A DNA stretch of 64,000 bases from Herbaspirillum autotrophicum (GCF_001189915.1 NZ_LFLS01000005.1:169205-233204), one strand, 5' to 3'. Counted from the stretch's first letter, positions 1-8,906 are shown. The notes: generated from the letters alone by a model not told the origin. Program-made: numbers and translations.

Positions 1-2
1 AA

Positions 3-236
3 AGCGACACTTATAAAGTCAACGGCAGCGGCGCCAACAGCATTCACGTCAAACAAGGCGCTTACACCTTGTTCGATCTGATGCTGAGCTATCAGATGAC
101 CGCCAATGCCGAGCTGCGTCTGAACATCAACAATCTTTTCGACAAGCGGTATTACCAAAACCTGGGCAGCAACAGCTTCGCCAATGTCTACGGCGATCCG
201 CGCAATATCCTGCTGACCGCGAAATGGAGCATGTAA
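3..236 (+). CDS. TonB-dependent receptor, C-terminal fragment
   Basis: Only the last 77 codons are inside the window. The translation alternates hydrophobic and polar residues as in outer-membrane beta strands and carries the conserved C-terminal receptor signature LRLNINNLFDKRYY, followed by a last strand ending in the aromatic-containing KWSM. This is the typical end of a TonB-dependent siderophore/substrate receptor that imports ligands across the outer membrane using proton-motive force via TonB-ExbB-ExbD. The ligand cannot be told from this fragment. The stop codon lies 22 bp from the convergent NicX/M29-like gene. Confidence 0.85.
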   Translation, partial: SDTYKVNGSGANSIHVKQGAYTLFDLMLSYQMTANAELRLNINNLFDKRYYQNLGSNSFANVYGDPRNILLTAKWSM

Positions 237-258
237 GCCGGCGTAGCCGGGCAGGCGC

Positions 259-1323
259 TCAGACCTGCCACGCACCATCGCGATAAACCTGCGCCTCATC
301 CAGCCAGACTGCGTCCGTTACCGCAAACACATCGATGTGGTAACGGGCCGTGGCGCGGCGGATGTTGGGCTTGCTGTAGACGCCGTGCTTGGCGCCGAGC
401 GACAGATGGATGCCGCACATGCGTTCGTAAGTACCGATATCGCTGACCAGCCGCTCGCGCGAGAAGGCGCGGTTCATGCCGAACCCGAGTTCGCGCAGCC
501 AGACCTCGCCTTCATCGGCACGGATATTGTTGAGCACCTGATCGAACTCGGCGGTGGAATCGATGACGTCGGTGACGCGGCCTTTGCTGATCACCAGCGT
601 AATCGGTTGCGGCGGCCGGTTGACGTGAAATGCGGTATCGCCAAAGATGAAAATCCGTACCCGGCCATTGACCGCTTCCAGATCTTGCGCTTCAGTGAAT
701 ACTTCACCGATGGGAAACTGGCCGCCGACATTATTCATGTCGCGGTAATCGCCGATATTCAGCTTGGCCGCTTCGAACGGTGAACCAAACACCAGCCGCT
801 CGCCGCCGCTCTCGACCACGCCACCGCGCGCACTGTCGATGCGCGCTTTCAATGCATAACCGACAGCGCGGTAATACGCCGGATCGTAAGCCAGCGCATC
901 GATGTAATACGCCGACTCCGGCCATGGCATGCGCGACAGATGCGGATGCTCGATTACCTTGAGGCCACGCTTGAACAATTCGACCCGGATACGGAATGCT
1001 TCCAGCCGGAAATTGGTGGACTGGATCAGGATCACCAGATCATCTGCGGCCAGCGTCGCAAACGCTGCCATCACCTGCTCCGGGCCGGTGCTGTCGAAAT
1101 CGATGAAGGTCGCCGCCGGCAAACAGCGCCGGTATGCCTGCGTCAGTATCCCGGCCAGATCACAGCGGCTGTCGTACACCACCAGTGCCGCGTGCTCCCC
1201 GGTATGTTCAATCGCGATCGTCAGGACATCCTGCAAATGACGTTGGGCGCTACCGACGGCGGTGACGGCAAAGTCAGCCGCCGAAGCAGCGACGGGGGTG
1301 TGAGGGGAAATGGCAGTGGTCAT
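259..1323 (-). CDS. NicX/M29-like metal-dependent enzyme
   Basis: A protein of 354 residues related to the family that holds M29 aminopeptidases (leucyl aminopeptidase T type) and 2,5-dihydroxypyridine 5,6-dioxygenase (NicX). The C-terminal third shows the family's metal region: GIHLSLGAKHGVY at about residues 304-316 and RYHIDVF near 327-333, supplying candidate ligands His306, His329 and Asp331. No signal peptide is seen, so it should be cytosolic. An in-frame ATG 16 codons upstream (1371) would give 370 residues; neither start has a good ribosome binding site, and 1323 was chosen because the extra residues look non-homologous. Nearby hydratase, aldolase and MFS genes hint at ring-cleavage catabolism, but peptidase versus dioxygenase activity cannot be decided by eye. 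Confidence 0.7.
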   Translation of the reverse strand: MTTAISPHTPVAASAADFAVTAVGSAQRHLQDVLTIAIEHTGEHAALVVYDSRCDLAGILTQAYRRCLPAATFIDFDSTGPEQVMAAFATLAADDLVILIQSTNFRLEAFRIRVELFKRGLKVIEHPHLSRMPWPESAYYIDALAYDPAYYRAVGYALKARIDSARGGVVESGGERLVFGSPFEAAKLNIGDYRDMNNVGGQFPIGEVFTEAQDLEAVNGRVRIFIFGDTAFHVNRPPQPITLVISKGRVTDVIDSTAEFDQVLNNIRADEGEVWLRELGFGMNRAFSRERLVSDIGTYERMCGIHLSLGAKHGVYSKPNIRRATARYHIDVFAVTDAVWLDEAQVYRDGAWQV

Positions 1324-1583
1324 GAAAATCGGTCCGGACAAACGGTGTGGCAGTGTCAGAATGCATTTCATCCATACCGTGCGGCGAGGGATGAAATGCG
1401 TGCCAAAACGGGATTATACGGCCTTGCCACGCACCGCCGGCAGCATTGCCAAAATGCAACCGGTCGCCACCAGGAGGCACGCAAGACGGCAACGAAACTG
1501 CTAAGCTATGGCACCAATTCTTCACGGGGATTGGCGTCGCTATCCGCCGTCGTCTACTTTTTCTTTCAAGCTGTCACTGTCCG

Positions 1584-3182
1584 ATGTCCAAACTGGTCGA
1601 CTCTCCTACCCTCAGGCACTGGTTGCACGACGGCGCCGAAATCGCGCTGTTCGATGTCCGCGAAGCCGGGCAATTCGGTGCCGCGCATCTGTTCTATGGC
1701 ATTTCGCTACCCTACAGCCGGCTCGAACTCGATATCAGCAGACTGGCGCCGCGGCGCACGGTGCGTCTGGTGCTGTGCGACGACGATCAACGCATCGCCT
1801 TGCGTGCCGCCGAACGCCTGCTCGCGCTCGGCTACACCAACGTGCATGTCCTGGCCGGCGGCATCCGGCAATGGCAGGAGGGCGGACTGCCCGTGTTTGC
1901 CGGTACCAATGTGCCCGCCAAGGCCTTTGGCGAACTGGTGCAACAAACCTGTCACACGCCTGCGGTTGATGCGCCGACGCTGGCCGCCATGCTCCAGCGC
2001 GGCGACGACGTAATGGTGCTCGATGGCCGGCCGCTGAATGAATATCGCAAGCTCACGATTCCCGGCGCGGTCTGCTGTCCCAATGGTGAACTCGGTTATC
2101 GCGTGCACGAGATTGTCCGCAATCCCGCCACCACCATCGTCGTCAGTGGCGATGGCCGGAGCGGCGGCATCATTGGCGCCCAGACGCTGATCAACCTTGG
2201 TTTGCCGAATCCGGTGATGGCGCTGGAAAACGGCATCCGTGGCTGGTATCTGGCAGAGTTGGAACCGGAGCATGGCAGCAGCCGGCGTTATCCGGAACAA
2301 CTGTCGGAGGCCGCCAAAGGCGCGGCGCGCAAAGGCAGCCGCCAGATCGCAAAGGATTTCGGCATCCGCGAAGTCGATGCGCTGACGCTTTCGGGCTGGC
2401 AAGCGGCGAACCAGCAATCGGTATTTTTATGCGATGTGCGTACCCCGGCTGAATTTGCCGCCGACAGCCTGGCCGGTGCGCAATCGGCACCGGGCGGGCA
2501 ATTGGTGCAAGCCACCGACCAGTATGTCGGCGTGCGTCACGCCCGGATCGTGCTGTTCGACAATGATGGCATCCGGGCGCCGCTGGTCGCCAGCTGGCTC
2601 CAACAATCGGGACATCAGGTCTGGGTCTTGCGCGGCGGCCTGCAATGCGGCTTGCCGCTGCGCAAAGCCGGCAAGGTCAAGGCGCTGACGACGGTGCTGC
2701 CGCTGACCAGCGTCGATGAACTGGCCGCAGGTCTGGCAGAGCGCCGCTTGCGCGTGCTGGATGTACGCAACAGCATGGCTTATCGCCGGGCCCATATTCC
2801 CGATACGGTGTGGGGCATACGTCCGCATTTGCCCGATCTGGCCGCGTTTGCCGACGGCTGCGATGTGGTGCTGGCGGGCGATGACGATGGCGTCGTGGCG
2901 CTGGTGGCGCAAGAATGGCGCGCCGGCAATCCCGATGCTGCCGCCATCACATTGTCACAACTGATCGGCGGCTTCGATGCCTGGACCGCAGCGCAATTGC
3001 CGACGGCCAGTACCCCGGCGCTGCCAGCAGATGCGGACTGCATCGATTTTCTGTACTTCGTGCATGACCGCCTTGACGGCGACAACGATGCCGCGCGCCA
3101 GTATCTGCAATGGGAAGCCGGCTTGCCGGCGCAACTCGATCCGCAAGAGCGGGCAGCATTTCATCTGCCGCCAATGGCTTGA
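1584..3182 (+). CDS. Four-domain rhodanese-like protein
   Basis: A 532-residue protein made of four consecutive rhodanese modules of about 125 residues, each starting with a D-V-R/D-G-R element (FDVRE near 23, LDGRP near 151, CDVRT near 279, LDVRN near 391) and followed by a loop where the persulfide-carrying cysteine belongs. Only module 1 keeps a cysteine (LVLCDDDQR, Cys65). In module 2 the loop reads VVSGDGRSGG with serine in place of cysteine, and modules 3 (VLFDNDG) and 4 (VLAGDDDG) also lack it. It may transfer sulfur with one active domain and three structural or binding ones. ATG 1584 is chosen because domain homology starts directly after it. It is convergent with the hydratase gene at 3214. 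Confidence 0.85.
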   Translation: MSKLVDSPTLRHWLHDGAEIALFDVREAGQFGAAHLFYGISLPYSRLELDISRLAPRRTVRLVLCDDDQRIALRAAERLLALGYTNVHVLAGGIRQWQEGGLPVFAGTNVPAKAFGELVQQTCHTPAVDAPTLAAMLQRGDDVMVLDGRPLNEYRKLTIPGAVCCPNGELGYRVHEIVRNPATTIVVSGDGRSGGIIGAQTLINLGLPNPVMALENGIRGWYLAELEPEHGSSRRYPEQLSEAAKGAARKGSRQIAKDFGIREVDALTLSGWQAANQQSVFLCDVRTPAEFAADSLAGAQSAPGGQLVQATDQYVGVRHARIVLFDNDGIRAPLVASWLQQSGHQVWVLRGGLQCGLPLRKAGKVKALTTVLPLTSVDELAAGLAERRLRVLDVRNSMAYRRAHIPDTVWGIRPHLPDLAAFADGCDVVLAGDDDGVVALVAQEWRAGNPDAAAITLSQLIGGFDAWTAAQLPTASTPALPADADCIDFLYFVHDRLDGDNDAARQYLQWEAGLPAQLDPQERAAFHLPPMA

Positions 3183-3213
3183 TCCGGTCGTTGCCGTGAG
3201 ACCGGCAGCGGCA

Positions 3214-4032
3214 TCAAGCGGTGAAGCTGACTTCCAGCCCCGGCAACGCGATGCCTTGTACTTCGGTGCGCCATGTTTCGCCGGCCTGCAACGGAAACGC
3301 GGCAGTCAGCGTGCCGGTGGTGATCAATTCATTGGCTTGCAGTGGCCGCCGCACGGCCTGCGCCTCAATCGCGGCGATCAGATGCGCCACGGCGGACAAG
3401 GGACTGCCCAGTACATTGGCGCCGGTACCGCTTTCGCGTAATGCGCCGTTGCACGACAGCGCCACCGAAAAATTCGCCAATACCGCCAGCGGGTCCTGGC
3501 CCAAACCGGCCACCGGCAACGGTTTTCCGACCAGCAGCAGGCCATGCAAGGCCGAATCGGCAACCGCATCGGCGGCCGTGAATTTCCAGTCAGGATAATG
3601 CGATTGCACGATTTCAAAGGTGTGCGCGACCCAATCGATGCACGCCAGAATTTGCAGCAAGTCGCCATTGACCGGCGGCGCCGTATGGAAATGCACCGCC
3701 AGTTCCGGCTCGATCTTCGGCTGCGTCAGATGGCCGATGCGAATGCTGGCCGACGCCTCCTTGAGGTACACCACGGTGTGTTGGTACATGTAACCCCATA
3801 CCGGCTGCTCCACGCCATAGCGCGCCAGCATGGCCGGGTTGGTAAAGCCGATCTTGCGCCCGGCGGCGACCGCCCCCTGCTGCACCCGCTCGCGATGCAG
3901 CCAGTCGGCCATGGCATAGCCGGCGGTCAGATCGAAACCGGGCAGTTGCGCCGTGATCGGATCGATTTGCTGCGATTGCTGTTGCGCCTGTTGCAATTGA
4001 CGGGCGGCAGATTCCGGATTGATGGTTGTCAC
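3214..4032 (-). CDS. 2-keto-4-pentenoate hydratase / FAH-family protein
   Basis: 272 residues of the fumarylacetoacetate hydrolase superfamily, MhpD branch (hydratases and 4-oxalocrotonate decarboxylases that act on 2-hydroxy-penta-2,4-dienoate type products of meta ring cleavage). The metal-binding acidic motif is visible as IEPELAVHF (Glu108, Glu110), and GRKIGFT at 58-64 is the conserved N-terminal lysine motif. Translation starts at GTG 4032, preceded by GGAGA at suitable distance. It is divergent from the class II aldolase at 4392 with a 359-bp gap, and probably belongs to the same catabolic set. Hydratase and decarboxylase cannot be separated by sequence reading. Confidence 0.82.
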   Translation of the reverse strand: MTTINPESAARQLQQAQQQSQQIDPITAQLPGFDLTAGYAMADWLHRERVQQGAVAAGRKIGFTNPAMLARYGVEQPVWGYMYQHTVVYLKEASASIRIGHLTQPKIEPELAVHFHTAPPVNGDLLQILACIDWVAHTFEIVQSHYPDWKFTAADAVADSALHGLLLVGKPLPVAGLGQDPLAVLANFSVALSCNGALRESGTGANVLGSPLSAVAHLIAAIEAQAVRRPLQANELITTGTLTAAFPLQAGETWRTEVQGIALPGLEVSFTA

Positions 4033-4391
4033 TGCGGGTCTCCATAAGGAATGCAGAAATTTCTGCTGATCAGTCTATTCTGCGAGCGCGACGATGCCTT
4101 TCGCAAGCGAGAATATTTCAAGCGAGATGGTTCGGGGATGCGATTTATTTCACCTGCGCCAGCTGCCACGGCACATGTAACGGTGGCACATTTTCATGGC
4201 AAACCGATCACATTGCGAACGCCGGACATGGCACCGGTTCATCCCTGTATCGCCGTCACCGGCTCCGCGCGATGGGCACCGATACCCCCTCGATTCCCCC
4301 CTCCGCCGGCATAAGTCCTATTCGGCCGGGCTGTATAATGATTCGAAAGTGCAGACCTATAATCGGCTCTCCATCAAACGAGGAGACCCGC
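4033..4391. other. Divergent intergenic region, hydratase/aldolase
   Basis: This 359-bp gap holds the promoters for two divergent catabolic genes. On the + strand a TATAAT hexamer at 4334-4339 sits about 50 bp before the aldolase ATG, with no good -35 at 17 bp, which would suit an activator-dependent promoter. AGGAGA at 4381-4386 is the aldolase ribosome binding site. A short open frame at 4051-4314 has proline-rich, unprotein-like content and is not called. Confidence 0.4.
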
Positions 4392-5219
4392 ATGCTCACC
4401 GAATCCGTCACAGACACCGTCGAAAAAAAATCCGTCTATCAACCACGCCAAGAAGGGTTGATCTTTCCCAAAGAACCGGTCTTTACGTCCTTCGCCGCCG
4501 AACGGCAACATCGCAAAGAGCGTCTGGCAGCAGCTTGCCGCCTGTTCGCGATCCATGGTTTCAGCTTCGGCTTCGGCGGTCATCTGACGGTGCGCGACCC
4601 GGAATTTCCGGAACTGTTCTGGACCAATCCGGTATGCGTACCGTTTTCCATGGTCAAGGTTTCGATGCTGGTGCAAGTCGACCACAGCGGCAAAGTTGTA
4701 CAAGGCGATTACGCCATCAATCAGGCCGGTTATGTCTTGCACTCGGCGATCCATGAACTGAATCCGGATGTGGTGGCATCCTGCCATGCGCATACCGTGC
4801 ATGGCGGTGCGTGGGCTTCGATGGGCCGTGCGCTCGATCCGATCACGCAGGATGCCTGCATGTTTTACGGCGACCATGCGGTACTCACCGAAGGCGCGGG
4901 CAAGGTGCCCGTGGCCGGCGAATCGGGCAATCCGGTAGCGCGGGCCTTTGCCAGCAACAAGGCGGTGATTCATCAAAACCACGGTTTGCTGACCGCCAGC
5001 CGCCATAGCATCGACGATGCCTGCTGGCACTTCATTGCACTCGATCACGTGTGCCGCATGCAATTGCTGACCGAAGCAGCGCCGATCCGGCCCAAAACCA
5101 TTGATCCCGAACACGCGGCATACTCGCGTCAACATCTCGGCAATGAATTCATCGGCTGGCTGCACTTCCAGACCCTGTTCATGGAAGTCTCGCACAAGCA
5201 ACCCGATCTGTTCGACTGA
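4392..5219 (+). CDS. Class II aldolase/adducin-family protein
   Basis: 275 residues with the zinc-binding pattern of class II aldolases: SCHAHTVHGG supplies His132 and His134 and HQNHGLLTAS supplies His197. The family includes sugar-phosphate aldolases/epimerases and also decarboxylases of aromatic acids such as 3,4-dihydroxyphthalate decarboxylase. The lack of a sugar-kinase neighbour and the nearby hydratase and aromatic-acid-type MFS transporter favour an acid or aromatic substrate (inference). The start at 4392 has a strong AGGAGA ribosome binding site. The MFS gene follows 95 bp downstream on the same strand, so co-transcription is likely. Confidence 0.82.
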   Translation: MLTESVTDTVEKKSVYQPRQEGLIFPKEPVFTSFAAERQHRKERLAAACRLFAIHGFSFGFGGHLTVRDPEFPELFWTNPVCVPFSMVKVSMLVQVDHSGKVVQGDYAINQAGYVLHSAIHELNPDVVASCHAHTVHGGAWASMGRALDPITQDACMFYGDHAVLTEGAGKVPVAGESGNPVARAFASNKAVIHQNHGLLTASRHSIDDACWHFIALDHVCRMQLLTEAAPIRPKTIDPEHAAYSRQHLGNEFIGWLHFQTLFMEVSHKQPDLFD

Positions 5220-5314
5220 GCGCACGGCAGGCAATCCCCGGCAACACCCACGATACTCCCGGCATCCATGACCGGGAGACGTACTCTAAAAATTACAAGT
5301 AGTCAGGAGACAAC

Positions 5315-6616
5315 ATGACAACTGCATATACCAGCACGGCGGTCGCTGCCGACGACAGCGGCGACGTGTACAAAAAGGCGTATTGGCGACTCTTGCCGCT
5401 GATACTGATTTGCTATCTGGTCGCGTATCTCGACCGTGTCAATGTCGGCTTTGCCAAACTGCAAATGCTTGACGCCCTCAAATTCGACGATGCCATTTAC
5501 GGTTTCGGTTCCGGCATTTTCTTTATCGGTTATCTGATCTTCGAAGTCCCGAGCAACATGATCTTGCGCAAGGTCGGCGCGCGGGTCTGGATTGCCCGCA
5601 TCATGATTACCTGGGGACTGATCTCGGCTTGCATGCTGCTGGTGAAAACGCCGATGCAGTTTTATGTCGCGCGTTTCCTGCTCGGGGTGGCGGAAGCCGG
5701 CTTCGCACCGGGCATCATGTACCTGCTGACACTGTGGTTTCCCGCCCAACGTCGCGGTCGCGCCATGGCAATCTATGTGATGGGGGCACCGCTGGCCTTC
5801 ATTATCGGCGGCCCGGTTTCGGGCTGGATACTGAGCGCCTTTCATGGCGTGGCGCCGCTGGCGGCATGGCAATGGCTGTTTCTGGTGGAAGCGATTCCGG
5901 CCGTGATACTCGGCTTCGTGGTGTATTTCTATCTGGTCGATGATTTCCGCAATGCGCGCTGGCTCAACGCCACCGAAAAAGAACAGATCGCGGCTGATCT
6001 GCGCGCCGACAACGCCACCAAGGTCGATCACGGCAGCGTGCGGGAATTTCTCGGCAACACCAAATTATGGGTATTCGTGCTGATCTATTTCTGTCTGATC
6101 ATGGGCCTGTACGCGGTCGGCTTCTGGATGCCGTCGCTGATCAAACGCTCCGGCATTGCTGATCCGCTGTGGATCGGATTGTATTCGGCCATTCCCAATA
6201 TCGTCGCGGCCGCTGCGCTTTACCTTTCCAGCAGGAGCGCCGACCTGACCGGCAAGCGTCGTCTGCATTTTGCGCTGTTCATGTGCATCGCCGCAGTGGG
6301 CCTGTGTGCCAGCATGCTGATTGACGGCGGTCCGCTGATCACCATCATCTGCCTGTCGCTGGCGGCATCCGGCGTGTATTCCTGCATCGGTTTGTTCTGG
6401 GCGCTGCCGACCAGCATGTTTGTCGGCACATCGGTAGCAGCGGCGCTGGCGTTCATCAACTCGTTCGGCAATATCGCTGGCTTCGTGTCGCCGTATCTGG
6501 TCGGCTGGCTCAATGTGTCGCTCGGACGTACCGATGTCGGCATGTATATCATCGGCATATTCCTGGTCTGCGGCGCCCTGATCACGATGGCCTTGCCGAA
6601 GACACTGGACAAATAG
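5315..6616 (+). CDS. MFS transporter, anion:cation symporter type
   Basis: 433 residues with about 12 hydrophobic segments. The N terminus (RLLPLILICYLVAYLDRVNV) matches the anion:cation symporter subgroup of the major facilitator superfamily, which takes up phthalate, 4-hydroxyphenylacetate, tartrate, glucarate and similar organic acids with protons. LDRVNVGFAK and the loop LWFPAQRRGRAMA are characteristic family motifs. The start is preceded by AGGAGA at 5304-5309. It follows the class II aldolase, and a hairpin terminator lies just after it, so it ends the operon. The transported acid is unknown and is presumably the substrate of the neighbouring enzymes. Confidence 0.88.
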   Translation: MTTAYTSTAVAADDSGDVYKKAYWRLLPLILICYLVAYLDRVNVGFAKLQMLDALKFDDAIYGFGSGIFFIGYLIFEVPSNMILRKVGARVWIARIMITWGLISACMLLVKTPMQFYVARFLLGVAEAGFAPGIMYLLTLWFPAQRRGRAMAIYVMGAPLAFIIGGPVSGWILSAFHGVAPLAAWQWLFLVEAIPAVILGFVVYFYLVDDFRNARWLNATEKEQIAADLRADNATKVDHGSVREFLGNTKLWVFVLIYFCLIMGLYAVGFWMPSLIKRSGIADPLWIGLYSAIPNIVAAAALYLSSRSADLTGKRRLHFALFMCIAAVGLCASMLIDGGPLITIICLSLAASGVYSCIGLFWALPTSMFVGTSVAAALAFINSFGNIAGFVSPYLVGWLNVSLGRTDVGMYIIGIFLVCGALITMALPKTLDK

Positions 6617-6645
6617 AACCGCAACCGCTGTCCCGCAGCACATCA

Positions 6646-6679
6646 CAGCCTGCCCCGCTCATGCCGGGCGGGCTGTTTT
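6646..6679 (+). terminator. Rho-independent terminator after MFS gene
   Basis: CAGCCTGCCC pairs with GGGCGGGCTG (one bulge) across a short loop, followed by TTTT. It lies 30 bp after the MFS stop codon and between two convergent genes, so it may also help to stop LysR transcription. Confidence 0.7.
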
Positions 6680-6683
6680 CATG

Positions 6684-7595
6684 TCAGGCGATCCATGGCG
6701 GTTGTTTGAATTTGTCGATCAGGAAATTGATGAAGGCCCGCACGCGCGGATGAATATGCCGTTCCTTGGCATAGACGGCATAGATGGCGGTGTCGTCGGC
6801 GGCCTGGAAATCGCTCAGCAACGGCACCAGCAATCCCTTCCTGATCGCCGGTATTGCAAAGTGTTCCGCCATGCGCGTCAGGCCGACGCCGGCCAGACAC
6901 AATTCAACCGACGTCATGCCGGTACTGAATTGAAAATTGCCGTGGATGTTGACGCTGATGCGCTTGCCATCGACCATGAACGGCCAGTGATTGAGATGGT
7001 CCATCGGCGCTTCCCACAACAGGCAGTTATGCGCCGTCAGATCCTGTGGCGTTTGCGGTGTACCGTGCCTGGCAATATACGACGGCGCCGCCACCACGAT
7101 ACGCTGCAGGTGACACAGCTTTCTGCTCAACAGCATGGAATCCTGCAACTGTCCCATCCGAATGGCGACGTCGAAACCGTTGCCGATGATATCGACCAGC
7201 GTATCCGAGATCGCCAGCCGGACCCGCATGCCGGGATAGGTCGCCAGGAATTCCGGCAGCAGCGGCACGATCTGATCCATGCCGAATGAACTGGCGGTGG
7301 TGATCCGGATATCGCCGCCGGGCGCGGCACCGGTAGCAGAGATTTGTCCTTCGGCTTCGTCCAGCTCGGCCAGAATGCGGTTGCAGGATGCCAGGAATTG
7401 CGCGCCCTCTTCGGTCAGCCGCATCTGCCGCGTCGAACGTCGCGACAGCGCCACGCCCAGGCGTTTTTCCAGATTGCTGAGAGTCTTGCTCACGAACGGC
7501 TGGCTGGCGCCAAGTGCATGCGCGGCGGTAGTAAAACCGCCATGTTCGGCCACGGCTTTGAATACCGTCATTTCCAGCAAACGCTCGTCTTTCAT
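6684..7595 (-). CDS. LysR-family transcriptional regulator
   Basis: 303 residues. The N-terminal winged helix (HGGFTTAAHALGASQPFVSK, about 18-37) is followed by the LysR linker and a substrate-binding domain that begins GDIRITTASSFGMD near 94. The subgroup resembles DsdA/AaeR-like regulators with broad-specificity effector domains. It is convergent with the MFS gene, so it does not have the usual divergent arrangement with its putative target; it may still control the 4-6.6 kb genes. The ATG at 7595 has a GAG-rich upstream region. Confidence 0.9.
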   Translation of the reverse strand: MKDERLLEMTVFKAVAEHGGFTTAAHALGASQPFVSKTLSNLEKRLGVALSRRSTRQMRLTEEGAQFLASCNRILAELDEAEGQISATGAAPGGDIRITTASSFGMDQIVPLLPEFLATYPGMRVRLAISDTLVDIIGNGFDVAIRMGQLQDSMLLSRKLCHLQRIVVAAPSYIARHGTPQTPQDLTAHNCLLWEAPMDHLNHWPFMVDGKRISVNIHGNFQFSTGMTSVELCLAGVGLTRMAEHFAIPAIRKGLLVPLLSDFQAADDTAIYAVYAKERHIHPRVRAFINFLIDKFKQPPWIA

Positions 7596-7686
7596 GGTCC
7601 GGTCTCGTATCCGTGATTGGTGTCAACTCACTGCAAGTCTAACGCCGGATGGCACTCCGATTCAAAAAATAAATGCGCGGCACCAA

Positions 7687-7714
7687 TGAAAACGGCTCCC
7701 TTGCAGAAGCCGTC
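7687..7714 (-). terminator. Rho-independent terminator
   Basis: Read on the minus strand, GACGGCTTCTGC...GAGCCGT forms a six-base-pair stem followed by TTTTC. It is placed about 25 bp downstream of the stop of the interrupted membrane-protein gene and separates that gene from the LysR gene. Confidence 0.55.
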
Positions 7715-7738
7715 GGGTGAACTGTCTGTGGCAACCGC

Positions 7739-8906
7739 TTATTGCGCCAGTTGCAGATAGGCCGGATCGAGACGATAACTCTGAATCTTGGGGTGATTGA
7801 CGAAGAATTGCCACATCTCGGATTCTGACGCAAACGGCACCATGCCATAACTGGCATCGAGCTTCCTGACCACTTCCAGCAAGGTCAGCGGCGTCGCATA
7901 AGTGCGCACCACGGGATTGGCGTCATAACGCTTTTTCTGTTGCGTGGCGATCATCCACAACAAGGGCCGCCACCACGAATAGGAAAAGTCGAAGCGCTCG
8001 ATCAATTTGTCGTTGTCGCTGCGCCCGGTCAGCAAGGTAAAGAAATTGATCAGTTCGTCGAGCTTGTAACGATAGCGCTGCTCTTGCAGCACGAACTCGT
8101 CGCGCGTCTTGCAGTAGCTGGCGGCCGCAACCTTGTCCCAGCAAGCGTCGGAAAACGGCATCTGTTCGGCGACGAAAAAGCGACTGGCCACGAAATCGCA
8201 ATATTCCTTGCTGGCCACGCACGGAATCAATACGCTCATCGAGGAATCTTTGACGCCCTGAAAATATTCGCTGCAATACGTCTGAAACAGGTCCAGCACG
8301 GCACGTTCATCGGCATGGGCCGCCATCTTGACGCTGGCCTGCGCCAGGCGGCTGTTGGCTTCGGCGGTTTCCTGAATCTGCTTCTTGGCACCTTCCATAT
8401 CCCGATATTGCAGATAAATGGTCGCGATCAGACCGCAAAATGCCAGACCGGCAAACAAGGCATTGACACTGGAAAAGACATCCGACAGCGGCTGCGTTGT
8501 ATGACCTTGCAAAAAACCGGGTTCAAAAGCGACCAGCCAGCCACCGGCCCAGATCCCCAGAATCAGTGTAGAACTCATTTCATAAATAGCCGCGAGTGCG
8601 AACGGCCTATTTGGGATGTAGTGCAAGGCGTCGTCGCGCAGCCAAGAGTGGATTCTCTTGGCAAGCGGCGCAACGCAGCAATACGCCCAAATAGACCGTT
8701 CCCTGCGGGTACTTGCCGGAAGTGCCGCTGGCCGCGTTGCACTCCTTACGCATAACACCGCTATGCGACGCGTCGCACGCCTTGCCAGCGACGCTTCGGG
8801 CAAGTACGCATCGCGCGGTATTTATGAAATGAGTTCTAGTAATCAGGATCACCGGATAAAACATCCGGATCCGAAACCAGAACGTATCAAGCGCAGCATT
8901 ATTCAT
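7739..8906 (-). pseudogene. Two-helix membrane protein gene interrupted by a MITE
   Basis: Two pieces of one gene are separated by a 266-bp inverted-repeat element. The 5' piece starts at ATG 8906 (MNNAALDTFWFRIRM..., with GGGGA upstream) and reads to the TA at 8837; the 3' piece continues from 8568 to the TGA-side stop at 7739. Removing the element plus one TA (268 bp) restores a single frame of 299 residues. The restored protein has two transmembrane helices (about 15-38 and 52-75), then a coiled-coil (RDMEGAKKQIQETAEANSRL), then an unrecognised soluble domain of about 190 residues. The topology recalls putative abortive-infection (putAbiC-like) proteins, but this is only a resemblance. As it stands, translation of the 3' part could restart at ATG 8578, inside the element's end, giving about 279 residues lacking most of helix 1. 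Confidence 0.8.
8571..8836. mobile_element. MITE-like element, 266 bp, TA target duplication
   Basis: The ends are perfect inverted repeats of at least 18 bp (GAACTCATTTCATAAATA, 8571-8588, and its complement at 8819-8836), with weaker pairing continuing inward. The element is flanked on both sides by TA (8569-8570 and 8837-8838), the target duplication made by IS630/Tc1-mariner transposases. It has no credible coding region. Inside are nested palindromes: ACGGCCTATTTGGG (8602-8615) with CCCAAATAGACCGT (8686-8699), and GCCAAGAG/CTCTTGGC (8641-8662). All this fits a non-autonomous miniature inverted-repeat element. No other copy was noticed in this window. Confidence 0.85.

Noticed and set aside
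4051..4314. 87-codon + strand open frame between hydratase and aldolase genes
   Set aside because: Proline-rich, unstructured-looking product without ribosome binding site; the region is better explained as a divergent promoter.
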